Shown here: one piece after another, positions 1 through 7,513 of the stretch | Position numbering within the stretch: the first letter of the stretch is position 1 | Layout: every line of letters begins with the position of its first letter | DNA from: a virus | DNA: 42,128 bases | IMG/VR virus record: IMGVR_UViG_3300026120_000003 | Location: 1 to 42,128 of that record | Direction: 5' to 3' (one strand) | Notes under the pieces: model-generated | Database searches by the model: none | The model's input: only the letters and a program-made list of their open reading frames with translations | Told to the model about the DNA's origin: nothing | Made by a program: the position numbers and the translations under genes

Positions 1-81
1 ACGCAGGTCAACCCGGGTCATGGCGGTGAAGGCCATAGCCACGCCTCCCATCCAGAACGCGATTAAAATTTCAGCTATCAT
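1..81 (-). CDS. Small membrane protein, N-terminal part (cut by the contig start)
   Basis: This is the first 27 codons of the gene whose full copy lies at 41909-42070. The start ATG (79-81) overlaps the polymerase stop codon as ATGA, and an AGGAG lies seven bases upstream inside the polymerase gene, so the two are translationally coupled. The visible residues form a hydrophobic helix beginning MIAEILIAFWMGG. The codon at the mismatch position is CGG here and CGC in the other copy, both arginine. Confidence 0.7.
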   Translation of the reverse strand, partial: MIAEILIAFWMGGVAMAFTAMTRVDLR

Positions 82-139
82 GTTGGCTCTCCTTTTTCTA
101 ATTTACCCCACGAGTGTCCGTGCTTGCCATCTGACTTCA
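1..139. repeat. Terminal direct repeat, left copy
   Basis: Positions 1-139 recur at 41990-42128 in the same orientation with one mismatch (C at 13, G at 42002). The copies cover the junction between the DNA polymerase 3' end and a small membrane-protein gene, both read through uninterrupted. A repeat that ends inside two genes is best explained by assembly of a circular or circularly permuted genome rather than by a true packaged terminal repeat, but physical ends cannot be told from sequence alone. Confidence 0.95.
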
Positions 140-2033
140 TCTGCACGTCGATACGCGGTTTCTCCATACTCTCTCTAAGCACTTGCATTTGTCGTGCCGC
201 ATTCGTCTTCCCGCTCACGATGTTTATCTCGTCATACACCTGTACGAGGAACCTAGCTTCCCGGTCGGGGTGTTTCCACCAATCAATCATCGCCTGCTTG
301 GTTATGTCGGCGGCGCTCCCTTGGATGAGATAGTTAATGAGCTTGTATTCGAAGTTGCGCATACGCCCGTCAATGAAGCGAGGGTCTTCGGGCATGTAGC
401 ATCGCCCTCCCCAAGTTCTAATAGGCTCGCCTCGACGCACAATTCCTTTAATAGTATCCACAAGGGCAACTCTGCCGGGGAGCGCTGCGTTGTGATAGTT
501 TTTGAACATTCGAGCTTCGGATAGGTCAATGTCTAGGTCTCCTGCCAGCGCGTTCGCGCCTCCACCGTATAGCGACTGGAAGTTGATGATCTTGGTCTTA
601 CCGCGATTGAGCGGTGTGCCGGGGAAGAGTTCTAGGATTTTGTCGAACACCATTTGGTGCACGTCGATATCTGGGTCTTCCAGGTAGGCGCGCAGCAACG
701 GTCCGCACTCATAGTGCCCGAATATCCGCAGCTCTTGACCGGAGAAGTCGCGGTGCAGGATAGTGTGCTCTTCGCTATCGGCGATGATGTACTCGCGCAC
801 CAACGGCAGTTTCTCGTCCGCCTCAAGCAGGAAGTCCGGGTGCTCGTACCCGTCTGGACGTCCCTCGAAGTCCTTACTGATATTCAGGAAGTTCGGGGAG
901 TAGGTTGACGGGCGTCCGGTACGTGTGCCGCCCGAGCCTCCACGCGTTGTGTTCCAATGTGTGTGTATCCATCCGCCAGTGTGGCTCGCCTGCTCCGCCC
1001 AAGGACGCATAAACATCTTTAAAGCAGTAGACACGCGGTTGCGATATCCGAGCGCACAGAACACCTGGAAGTCTTGGTAGTGTCTCTTTTTGAGAAGGTC
1101 TTTGGACATGGACCGATACTCTTTCGGCATGTCGGTTATGTTGGCCGCAGGATGCTTCGCCATCCACTTCGCGCCCGTCTTGGTGGGGCTCCAGTCCTCG
1201 TCCTCTACGATACCGTTGCGGCTCAGTGCTTCGGCCACATGGGCGTCATTGTCGAAGTTTAGGTCGCTGTCGTCCAGGCGGTCGCGTAGCTGCTCTTCAA
1301 CGTATGCCAGGATGTCGGTATACTTCTCGCAGTCGGCCTCAAGCGCGTATTGGTCCACACGCATGCCCTCACGCTCGTTCTGGTAGAATATGGGGGCAAC
1401 CTCCCGCTCACGGCGGTAACTGTCCCACATGCCAAGCCTATGTACGTGTGGAGCCCAATAGCGGAACAGCTCGAACGTTCGGTCGGTGTCGCCCTTGGCG
1501 TACTCTCCAGCTAGGTCTCCGGGCACGATCCAATAATACTGCCAGACCTTGGACACTTTGCCTTTGTTGCGGGTCGGGTTTAGTCCGAACTCTTCGCGGA
1601 TACGTTTGCGGTGCTCCCATACCCATTCCCCGATCTGGTCACGCTCTTCGGCAGGCCAGTTTAGGTGCTCTTCGGCAAGAGATTTAAGGTCATGCTTAAG
1701 GCCGTGAGGGTCGATAAGAAAAGCGAGCTGGGCGGCGTCGTGAACGCGGCTCCAATGAGGTTGAGGCAAAAGGAAATACTCAACGATAATAGATATATCG
1801 AAATAAGCGTTGAAAAAGAGAAGAGGACGGCCAGAGTTGACGGCCTTGGCCAGCGCTTCGTATGCTTCCTGTTTAGTTGCATTGTTTTTCCCTGCGGCGT
1901 GTCCCCACGAATAGTAGAAGCTCTCATCGCCACCCTCCTTGATGGAGACACCGACCGGCTCGGGAGGATAGGCTGGTCTACCTTCGATAACCTTGGTCTC
2001 GAAGTCAATGGTGATGATATCACTATATCGCAA
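78..2033 (-). CDS. Family A DNA polymerase with 3'-5' exonuclease domain
   Basis: This 651-residue protein is the phage replicative polymerase. Seen in sequence: exonuclease motif I IDFET (D10, E12), motif II around FFNAYFD (residues 73-79) and motif III YAKGDTD; polymerase motif A RDFSGQELR, O-helix RGKTKIINFQSLYG fitting Rx3Kx7YG, and motif C VYDE near the C-terminus. Motif C is usually VHDE; tyrosine replaces histidine here. The residue equivalent to E. coli Pol I F762 is Phe, which viral ecology work associates mostly with virulent phages (known of the family, not tested here). The start is TTG with GGAG six bases upstream; no ATG with a ribosome-binding site precedes the exonuclease motif. 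Length is close to T7-like polymerases (about 700). It follows the putative ssDNA-binding protein and two small genes in the leftward operon. Confidence 0.95.
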   Translation of the reverse strand: MRYSDIITIDFETKVIEGRPAYPPEPVGVSIKEGGDESFYYSWGHAAGKNNATKQEAYEALAKAVNSGRPLLFFNAYFDISIIVEYFLLPQPHWSRVHDAAQLAFLIDPHGLKHDLKSLAEEHLNWPAEERDQIGEWVWEHRKRIREEFGLNPTRNKGKVSKVWQYYWIVPGDLAGEYAKGDTDRTFELFRYWAPHVHRLGMWDSYRREREVAPIFYQNEREGMRVDQYALEADCEKYTDILAYVEEQLRDRLDDSDLNFDNDAHVAEALSRNGIVEDEDWSPTKTGAKWMAKHPAANITDMPKEYRSMSKDLLKKRHYQDFQVFCALGYRNRVSTALKMFMRPWAEQASHTGGWIHTHWNTTRGGSGGTRTGRPSTYSPNFLNISKDFEGRPDGYEHPDFLLEADEKLPLVREYIIADSEEHTILHRDFSGQELRIFGHYECGPLLRAYLEDPDIDVHQMVFDKILELFPGTPLNRGKTKIINFQSLYGGGANALAGDLDIDLSEARMFKNYHNAALPGRVALVDTIKGIVRRGEPIRTWGGRCYMPEDPRFIDGRMRNFEYKLINYLIQGSAADITKQAMIDWWKHPDREARFLVQVYDEINIVSGKTNAARQMQVLRESMEKPRIDVQMKSDGKHGHSWGKLEKGEPT

Positions 2034-2044
2034 AGGGGTCTCCG

Positions 2045-2224
2045 CTATTGAGGTTGGGTGACGGGCTTGACGCCCATTGCGCTAAGGCGCTTGAGGATGT
2101 CGCGGCCTTGGCCCTCGACGTCGGTCGGATCGTACCCGATAGCCATCGCCAGGCGAGCCCAATCTTCGGTCGCCAAGAGGTCACGGCGCATAATGCGAAA
2201 CACGTTTTCTGGTTGCTCTTCCAT
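2045..2224 (-). CDS. Small protein of unknown function upstream of the polymerase
   Basis: This 59-residue protein begins MEEQPENVFRIMRRD. I chose the ATG at 2222-2224 because it overlaps the previous gene's stop as TAATG, a coupling used repeatedly in this phage; the frame is open further upstream but only across the preceding gene. It is acidic at the N-terminus with a predicted helical core and no signal peptide or membrane segment. Its TAG stop sits 11 bases before the polymerase TTG start. No family recognised. Confidence 0.7.
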   Translation of the reverse strand: MEEQPENVFRIMRRDLLATEDWARLAMAIGYDPTDVEGQGRDILKRLSAMGVKPVTQPQ

Positions 2225-2583
2225 TACGCAGGGCTCCCGTCTGGTTTCACAATGGCCGGTGGCTGGGCTTTGATCATCATGTGCATGAACTCGCACACAG
2301 CGTCCACAAGGCCGATCTCAGACAAGTCGTCCTGCATCGCAAAGTTGCGTATCATGGTGGCGGTTATGATGACTGAGGCGGCAGGCGTCGGTCGATAGCG
2401 GTGCTTCACCTGGGCGAACAATGCTGCCACGAGAGGGGACATGACAATAGTCGCACGGTCCTCTCCCTGCTTGTGGAAGTCTTTGCCCGCAGCGGCTTCG
2501 GCGAACTCAATCATTTGGATGCACATATCGTACAACTTCTGACTGTCTTCCTCGCTCATAGTTTGGGTGCTCTCATCGAACAT
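2224..2583 (-). CDS. Hypothetical phage protein, 119 aa
   Basis: The ATG at 2581-2583 is preceded by GGAG seven bases upstream, and that GGAG is the right flank of a CTTTAAAG palindrome (2594-2601), so palindrome and ribosome-binding site are fused. A TTG two codons further up lies almost on top of the GGAG and is unlikely. The protein is helical, with an acidic N-terminus and hydrophobic stretches around PLVAALFAQV and SVIITATMI that are too short for convincing membrane segments. It is coupled to the next gene by TAATG. No function assigned. Confidence 0.75.
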   Translation of the reverse strand: MFDESTQTMSEEDSQKLYDMCIQMIEFAEAAAGKDFHKQGEDRATIVMSPLVAALFAQVKHRYRPTPAASVIITATMIRNFAMQDDLSEIGLVDAVCEFMHMMIKAQPPAIVKPDGSPA

Positions 2584-2606
2584 TAGCAATCTCCTTTAAA
2601 GCTATA

Positions 2607-3359
2607 CTAGTCCTTTTCTGAAACGTAGTACGGGGTGATGATGTTGTCCTTGGCGGTCTCGTGCATGTCGAACACCGCGTCGAGCAAGTGATCGGGCACA
2701 AGGTCAATGACTTCGAAGTTGACTTGGAACTGCGACTTGGCGTCCGGCGTCAGATAGATGCGAGTGATAACGCCCATAGGTGGACGGTTGAACTCTTTGC
2801 TTACTTCGTGGACATACTTCGCCCAATTCTTGGTCGAGGTGACAGGAACCTTGAGCATAGCAGGGTCCATGTCTTTGAGGTCTTCAGGACTGTCAATCAG
2901 GTCCAGCTCGAAGCCCCCAGGGAGTTGGTCGTAGAAGCCCGCAGGCACCATGTATAGGCGTCGGCGCTGTTGGCAGGCCTTGCCCGATCCGGTGTCTGAA
3001 GAGCCCCACTCATTGAACTCGCAGGAGGCACAGTCTTCGGCTTGTGGCTCGAAGGCTTCCATGTCTTTCTCCATGCCCTCAATGTAAGGCTCCAGCTCTT
3101 CCTCGTTGCGCCCAAAGGCGTAGCAACGCGGGTTCTCAATGACGCCGGGCTTCCACTTGTTAGGGTAGTAGGTGTTCTCGAACACACTGTCGAGAATGAT
3201 GGCAGCGACTTGGTTTCCGGGCATAGCCTCATCCATGAATGACAGGACGCCCGACTTGGTGGACATGAAGCGTCCGTTACTTGTCACACGCTCTGTCTGC
3301 GTGGCCTCGCGGGCCATGACTTCAAAGCGCTCTTGATAATTGATGAGGTTAGTACCCAT
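2607..3359 (-). CDS. Putative ssDNA-binding protein with Cys zinc-ligand cluster
   Basis: This 250-residue protein carries DCASCEFNEWGSSDTGSGK followed by AC (around residues 107-128), a CxxC plus later Cys arrangement with the glycine-rich GSGKAC signature. I recall that pattern from phage proteins annotated as ssDNA-binding or replication accessory factors, encoded next to polymerase and coiled-coil genes as here. It also has the NTYYPNKW segment typical of that group. The C-terminus is acidic but not the classical SSB tail. The start ATG has AGGAG spaced seven bases, and the stop TAG of the previous gene is part of that AGGAG. The assignment rests on memory of the family and on context; another zinc-binding role is possible. 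Confidence 0.55.
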   Translation of the reverse strand: MGTNLINYQERFEVMAREATQTERVTSNGRFMSTKSGVLSFMDEAMPGNQVAAIILDSVFENTYYPNKWKPGVIENPRCYAFGRNEEELEPYIEGMEKDMEAFEPQAEDCASCEFNEWGSSDTGSGKACQQRRRLYMVPAGFYDQLPGGFELDLIDSPEDLKDMDPAMLKVPVTSTKNWAKYVHEVSKEFNRPPMGVITRIYLTPDAKSQFQVNFEVIDLVPDHLLDAVFDMHETAKDNIITPYYVSEKD

Positions 3360-3368
3360 GATTTTCTC

Positions 3369-3941
3369 CTAGTCGATCTTACGGACGGACACTGATTTGA
3401 CCGTCATCTGCTCCACGCCAGGCACTTCCTCGCCTTCGTTAAGCAACTCCATTACAGGGGTATCAGACAAACGCTTTTGAAGCAAGTCGAAACGTCCCTC
3501 GTCTGCGATATACTGGTACAGGAGCGGCCACTTCTCGGGGTTCATGCGTGGCTTTTTGGTTTTCTTGATCGTGGCCTGATACTTCAAGCCCATGACACCC
3601 TTACTCTCGTTGGCGTCAATGTTGTCAATCAAGATGTTCTTAAGTTGTGTCTCACGGGATTTAACACCGTCCACAACCTTATCCATGTCGAGACGGATTT
3701 GGCTGACACGCTTATACTCATCGGCGACGTGGCCCAAGTGCTCAGGGATTTCGTCGTCGGTCGAAGGAAGCTCTTGTATCCAGTCCAGGACGGACCAGAG
3801 ATGTTCTGCCCACTCGGCGTCTAGGCCAGCGGCGGTAACATACTCTTTAAAGAGTGCTTCGTTGTCGAGGTCGCAGACGTCATCGTAATCGACGCCCGCT
3901 TCCTCAAACACTTCGATAACGGCTTCGGGCCAGTTACGCAT
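3369..3941 (-). CDS. Coiled-coil phage replication-module protein of unknown function
   Basis: This 190-residue protein has an acidic N-terminal third, a central helical region (residues 70-110) likely to form a coiled coil, and a C-terminal part containing RFDLLQKRLSDTPVMELL and the ending VPGVEQMTVKSVSV. That C-terminal pattern (LLQ-RLSD-V, then PGVE) recurs in uncharacterised phage proteins encoded beside ssDNA-binding proteins, by memory of the family. The start overlaps the previous gene's stop by eight bases. The 14-bp palindrome ACTCTTTAAAGAGT lies inside it at 3842-3855. A DNA-metabolism accessory role is inferred from position only. Confidence 0.7.
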   Translation of the reverse strand: MRNWPEAVIEVFEEAGVDYDDVCDLDNEALFKEYVTAAGLDAEWAEHLWSVLDWIQELPSTDDEIPEHLGHVADEYKRVSQIRLDMDKVVDGVKSRETQLKNILIDNIDANESKGVMGLKYQATIKKTKKPRMNPEKWPLLYQYIADEGRFDLLQKRLSDTPVMELLNEGEEVPGVEQMTVKSVSVRKID

Positions 3942-4293
3942 CGTCGGCTTCCTTCATCATCTCTTCCAGGGTGTCGAAGCCTTCGGCCATAGCCTCCACC
4001 ATCATCAAAGCTCCCTCCGCGTCGGTCGGTGCGATACGCCCGGCGAAGTGTGCCAGTGACAGGTTGACCAGAGTGCGGACAGTCTTCACGGACACCTTGA
4101 TCTTGGTCGTTTCGTCCTCGGACGAGTTGATGTACTTTTTATTGTCGCGCAGCTCATTGAGCACTTCGTCGAGCACTTCAGCCACGATCTCAGGACGCAG
4201 GTCGATGCCTTTCTTGATCGCGAGAATACGCGGGTCAATTGAGGCTCGGGCGATGTCGCTGCTAAGGCGACCTTTTACAGTTTGTTCAGTCAT
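3934..4293 (-). CDS. Small helical protein A of a possible tandem pair
   Basis: This 119-residue protein contains RPEIVAEVLDEVLNELRDNK, then VKTVRTLVNLSLAHFAGRI and an acidic methionine-rich tail. The upstream neighbour shows the same order of elements (APSIIGEALDTALESCRKN, then DLRVLINLAMFIMHGRI), so the two look like diverged tandem duplicates. The ATG at 4291-4293 is served by GGAG fused to the CTTTAAAG palindrome at 4303-4310. No known domain recognised; all-helical, probably cytoplasmic. Confidence 0.75.
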   Translation of the reverse strand: MTEQTVKGRLSSDIARASIDPRILAIKKGIDLRPEIVAEVLDEVLNELRDNKKYINSSEDETTKIKVSVKTVRTLVNLSLAHFAGRIAPTDAEGALMMVEAMAEGFDTLEEMMKEADDA

Positions 4294-4317
4294 GTTTTTC
4301 TCCTTTAAAGGTTGGGT

Positions 4318-4623
4318 TTAGTCTTCTACGACGCCAGCAATCGCACCGATACGTCCGTGCATGATAAACATGGCGAGGTTGATGAGGACACGCAAATCTC
4401 CTGCCGGAATTGCGACCAAGGCGTCGTTGGCGGTCTTTTCCGTGAAGTCAGGGTTTTTACGACAGGACTCAAGGGCAGTGTCGAGCGCTTCCCCGATGAT
4501 GCTCGGCGCTCTTTCGAGTGCGGCCTCGATAAGCGCAGCTTGTGGGCTGATGGCGAACCGGACAATGTCTGGGCTCATAGTCCCGGTGTCGATTACTTCA
4601 CCGTCGTTAATCTTGATACTCAT
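4318..4623 (-). CDS. Small helical protein B of a possible tandem pair
   Basis: This 101-residue protein starts MSIKINDGEV at the ATG 4621-4623, chosen because AAAGGAG lies six to seven bases upstream and because the ATG overlaps the preceding small gene's stop as ATGA. It shares the helix order and the (R)xLxNLxxxxxxGRI core with the downstream 119-residue protein, suggesting duplication. No catalytic motif or membrane segment is visible. Function unknown. Confidence 0.75.
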   Translation of the reverse strand: MSIKINDGEVIDTGTMSPDIVRFAISPQAALIEAALERAPSIIGEALDTALESCRKNPDFTEKTANDALVAIPAGDLRVLINLAMFIMHGRIGAIAGVVED

Positions 4624-4757
4624 GATGTTCTCCTTTGAACTTTCAGTTGAATGAAGCCAGCGTCTATAAGGCATACTCGCATCTGGCCATACATGAGGGT
4701 GTAACGTTTAAAGCCCCACTCCCAATTCTTGTCTATAGTGATCTCAACCACTAACAT
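4620..4757 (-). CDS. 45-residue protein of unknown function
   Basis: The reading frame starts at ATG 4755-4757 and encodes MLVVEITIDKNWEWGFKRYT and onward for 45 residues. Support comes from GGAGG eight bases upstream (inside the end of the J-domain-like gene), a start overlapping that gene's 3' end by 14 bases, and a stop that overlaps the next ATG as ATGA. Beta-rich and basic toward the C-terminus (QLKVQRRTS). No family recognised. Confidence 0.6.
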   Translation of the reverse strand: MLVVEITIDKNWEWGFKRYTLMYGQMRVCLIDAGFIQLKVQRRTS

Positions 4758-5007
4758 ATCCTGTTCCTCCGCAGTTGGGGCACTTGTTCTGTATCGCCTC
4801 ATCGGGTGTCGCATACCGAAGCAAGAAACCTCTGTCGGATTTGATCTTTGCAATCTCCGCGCCATCTGACTTACCGCCAGTATCAGGATGTGCTTCGCGC
4901 AGCTTAGCCGCCGCCGCAAGGCGCACGTCGCTCTCCGTGAATGGGTCGCGTGTGATACCAAGTCTTATCTTAGCTGCGGCAATTCGAGATGATGTGCGAT
5001 GTATCAT
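4744..5007 (-). CDS. Minimal J-domain-like protein with C-terminal CxxC knuckle
   Basis: This 87-residue protein has KLREAHPDTGGKSDGAEIAK (around 35-54). The HPDTGG is the HPD tripeptide that J-domain proteins use to stimulate Hsp70 ATPase, followed by a second helix (IKSDRGFLLRY). It ends CPNCGGTGYVSG, matching one CxxCxGxG half-repeat of the DnaJ zinc domain. By family knowledge this suggests recruitment of host DnaK, possibly to remodel a replication complex as lambda P and host DnaJ do; that role is inference. The ATG at 5005-5007 has AGGAG seven bases upstream and the gene follows the primase-helicase directly. It could instead be a J-like fold without DnaK activity. Confidence 0.6.
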   Translation of the reverse strand: MIHRTSSRIAAAKIRLGITRDPFTESDVRLAAAAKLREAHPDTGGKSDGAEIAKIKSDRGFLLRYATPDEAIQNKCPNCGGTGYVSG

Positions 5008-5030
5008 TGTTCTCTCCTATCTTAATCGAG

Positions 5031-7199
5031 TTAAGATGTCAACTCTGCGTAGGTGGGGAATTGGCGCATTTGGCGCTCGAACTCATTTTGGGACATGGAT
5101 GTTGGGATGTCGTGCATGTCTGCGATGATAAGATAATTCTGGAGCCGACCGCGAACACGGAAGCCTGCTTGCTCGTCGCGCGGCATAAGGTACTCGATAC
5201 CCTCGTGGCGCAGCTCGCGTGAGATGTCGCCCGCGACCGTCCCTTTGAGGCGCTTGTTACCATAGAACTGCTCGGCAATCATTGGGAATATCATGGCCAG
5301 CTCATCGGGCGTATAGTATGGCCGTACTTGGATACGTGAGAGGGCGTCAACCGTCTCTCTGCCGCGCGCCGCAGTTGCCGGGTCGTTGGAGTGCTCGGCG
5401 ATCTTGGCGCTCATTATGGCCTGCTCAAGCCACAGCATGACAATATTCTGGTCGGCTGTCTTCATCTCGTCGGCGAGACGCTGGACCGGGGACATGTTCT
5501 CGATACGCGCGATCTGCTTTTCTCGGGTCACTGGCGGATGTTCTGGCGGCACCCATCCATCCAGGTCATAATTCAGGAGGAAGTTACACACTTTCTGCGG
5601 TCCGTTGTTGTAGAGCATCCAGTCCGCGATTGGCTTATAAAACTGCACGCCGTCCTCGTGCTTGTCGCCCGCGTCCACCACATACATGCGTCGGTCGTCG
5701 CCGCTGAAACTGGCCAGGCGTCGGTCGTTGCCGGTGAGGATAAAGAACGCGTACTGCTTGATCTGTCGGCTTACGCGATACTTCTCATTGATGCTCATCT
5801 TGTCTTCGCTGACCCATCCTTTAAAGCGTTCGCTTCCTTTCTTGGATGACACGTGTTCGGGCAGCGCCTCGTCCATCGTGACAATCAGCGCGCGTTCCAT
5901 CCAGCCGTTGAAGTCGGACACCATCGCGACACTCTCTTGTGCGACACCGTACTGGCCCGCAGCGAGGCGTATCATCTTGGCCCACATGGACTTGCCGGAG
6001 CCCTGCGAACCGACCAGGACCATCGCCATAGGGACTTTAAGGTGTGGATTTTGGAACTTGTATGCCAGTAGCTTTAAAGCGAAGTCAGGATCGTCGTGGT
6101 TGACGTTCCGAAACACGTGCTCGTGGAGGCGCATGAAGGGCTTCACGTCGCCGGTATCTGTCTCCCACCCTTGCCATAGGTTGTACGCTTGGCCGCGCTC
6201 TGTCTCTATCGTGTGCTCCAGTGTAGACGGATCGAACACCGTGGTTGCGTAGCGTCTGGCATGCTCGTGTGTGAGCCACGCCTTGGACACCGATAGTTTC
6301 TTGACACCGTCACCCTTGGCGTTGGCTACCAGGACGTGCCGGGTCGAGTATCGCGATCCGCTGCTTAGATTATCCTTGCTGATATAGAGATTGGCTTCGA
6401 CGTCCAGCACTTTACCTTCCTCTTCCACCCATGCGATCTCTTCATTCAGCTTGGCGACTTCCACGTCCACCTTGCCCATGAAGCGAGCCGTGTCCAGGTA
6501 GTAGTGCCAGGTCTCCATGCCTTCGTTTTGAATGATGTCGTCGATACCCTGCTTGGCTCCGTCTGAGCTGTCGGGCAGACGTACCAGGTGGACCTTCGCG
6601 CCCATCTTTAAAGCAAGTATCTCGGCGAGGCGGGCCTCTGCCGTCATAATGTGGGGGTTGGTGGCGGCATCGCTGTCAAAGCAGATATAGACCGAGCGGC
6701 CTTTCCACATGATACGTTGTAGCGCGGGTAGGAGCGCACCGCTGTCCATGAAATTGAACACGCCACCTAGGCCGATAGTCGGAACACCTGCGAGGCACCC
6801 TGCCAGGGCTTTCTTCTCGCCTTCGGTGATGACAATTTTGTAACGCTTGTCGGCCAGCACTTCGCCCCAATCAACACCCGATCCCATCGGGAAGTATGGA
6901 AACACGCCCGAGTTGCTAGGCTGTGCGTAGCGCTGCGGCTTGGCTTTCTTTCCGAAGCCTTGGCGTACCCGTGGCTCTTTGAGGTATCGAATGCGGGCGA
7001 ATGGTAGCTGCTCGCCGTCGCGTTCGAACTCCATAAGCTCGCCGGTCTCAGGGTCATAGTAGGGGATGACAATGCAAGGTAGTTTGCGGAAGTCTTGGTA
7101 AACGTCGCGGGCGCTATCTTCGGTATACATACCGGCTGCTTCGGCGGCAGCTTCACTTATCCCTGATCGGGCAAGGTCTTTGATAGCATCTTTTTGCAC
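5031..7199 (-). CDS. Primase-helicase: TOPRIM-like domain plus superfamily 3-type helicase
   Basis: This 722-residue protein combines two activities. The N-terminal half has a TOPRIM-like core: ITEGEKKALAG (124-134, acidic E126) and FDSDAATN (174-181, DxD), resembling DUF3854-type primase domains. The C-terminal half is a helicase: Walker A VGSQGSGKS (396-404), Walker B ALIVTMDEA (D443, E444) and sensor FFILTGNDRR (N491), as in phage D5/DUF5906-type helicases. A zinc-binding primase domain is not visible. The start is GTG with AAGGAG about eight bases upstream; the TAA of the preceding small gene runs into that site. It carries three exact CTTTAAAG palindromes. It probably unwinds and primes at the fork for the family A polymerase. 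Confidence 0.85.
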   Translation of the reverse strand: MQKDAIKDLARSGISEAAAEAAGMYTEDSARDVYQDFRKLPCIVIPYYDPETGELMEFERDGEQLPFARIRYLKEPRVRQGFGKKAKPQRYAQPSNSGVFPYFPMGSGVDWGEVLADKRYKIVITEGEKKALAGCLAGVPTIGLGGVFNFMDSGALLPALQRIMWKGRSVYICFDSDAATNPHIMTAEARLAEILALKMGAKVHLVRLPDSSDGAKQGIDDIIQNEGMETWHYYLDTARFMGKVDVEVAKLNEEIAWVEEEGKVLDVEANLYISKDNLSSGSRYSTRHVLVANAKGDGVKKLSVSKAWLTHEHARRYATTVFDPSTLEHTIETERGQAYNLWQGWETDTGDVKPFMRLHEHVFRNVNHDDPDFALKLLAYKFQNPHLKVPMAMVLVGSQGSGKSMWAKMIRLAAGQYGVAQESVAMVSDFNGWMERALIVTMDEALPEHVSSKKGSERFKGWVSEDKMSINEKYRVSRQIKQYAFFILTGNDRRLASFSGDDRRMYVVDAGDKHEDGVQFYKPIADWMLYNNGPQKVCNFLLNYDLDGWVPPEHPPVTREKQIARIENMSPVQRLADEMKTADQNIVMLWLEQAIMSAKIAEHSNDPATAARGRETVDALSRIQVRPYYTPDELAMIFPMIAEQFYGNKRLKGTVAGDISRELRHEGIEYLMPRDEQAGFRVRGRLQNYLIIADMHDIPTSMSQNEFERQMRQFPTYAELTS

Positions 7200-7210
7200 G
7201 TATTCTCTCC

Positions 7211-7420
7211 TTAGAACGGCGGCACTAATTCATCGTCTCGCTTAAGTATATCCTTGAGGCGCTGTTCTTTGTCAAGCCAGCCCCGCTTTACATCTTCAGT
7301 TGCGGTGTTCCAGAACGCGAAAATGCGGACCTCTAAATCAGCCAAGTCAGCTTGCGCCAGTTGGTGACTAGAGGGCCAGGTAGAGGACTCAGAGGAAAGC
7401 GTTGATGGTGAGGAAGCCAA
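7211..7420 (-). CDS. Small hypothetical protein, 69 aa
   Basis: The start is a TTG at 7418-7420 with GGGAG six bases upstream; the first 15 codons overlap the end of the small membrane-protein gene. The N-terminus is Ser/Thr/Pro-rich and the C-terminal half is a charged helix (ADLADLEVRIFAFWNTATED, then KEQRLKDILKRDDELVPPF). Its TAA stop forms part of the primase ribosome-binding site. The body looks like real protein; the exact start is uncertain because a second TTG lies further in. Confidence 0.5.
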   Translation of the reverse strand: MASSPSTLSSESSTWPSSHQLAQADLADLEVRIFAFWNTATEDVKRGWLDKEQRLKDILKRDDELVPPF

Positions 7421-7511
7421 GGCCCACTCCCGTCGCTAGAGCGTATCCGATGGTGATCCACCGAAGGAATTGACCGAGCAAAGCCCCGGCTACTGCTTTA
7501 AAGGTATCCAT
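7389..7511 (-). CDS. Small single-pass membrane protein, 40 aa
   Basis: The ATG at 7509-7511 follows AAAGGAG with good spacing, two bases beyond the preceding stop. The product MDTFKAVAGALLGQFLRWIT continues into a strongly hydrophobic stretch (IGYALATGVGLGFLTI) and ends NAFL, giving one transmembrane helix with a short tail. Codons 3-5 contain a CTTTAAAG palindrome (7496-7503). The frame is open upstream but has no ribosome-binding site there. It might modify the host membrane during early infection; function unknown. Confidence 0.65.
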   Translation of the reverse strand: MDTFKAVAGALLGQFLRWITIGYALATGVGLGFLTINAFL

Positions 7512-7513
7512 GA

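Noticed and set aside
1226-1687. A 153-codon plus-strand frame inside the polymerase gene
   Set aside because: Arg/Pro/Cys-rich shadow of a certain polymerase frame with no Shine-Dalgarno site.
5014-5042. Minus-strand TTGACA at 5037-5042 before the J-like gene
   Set aside because: The -10 position is occupied by the TAGGAG ribosome-binding site and does not resemble TATAAT.
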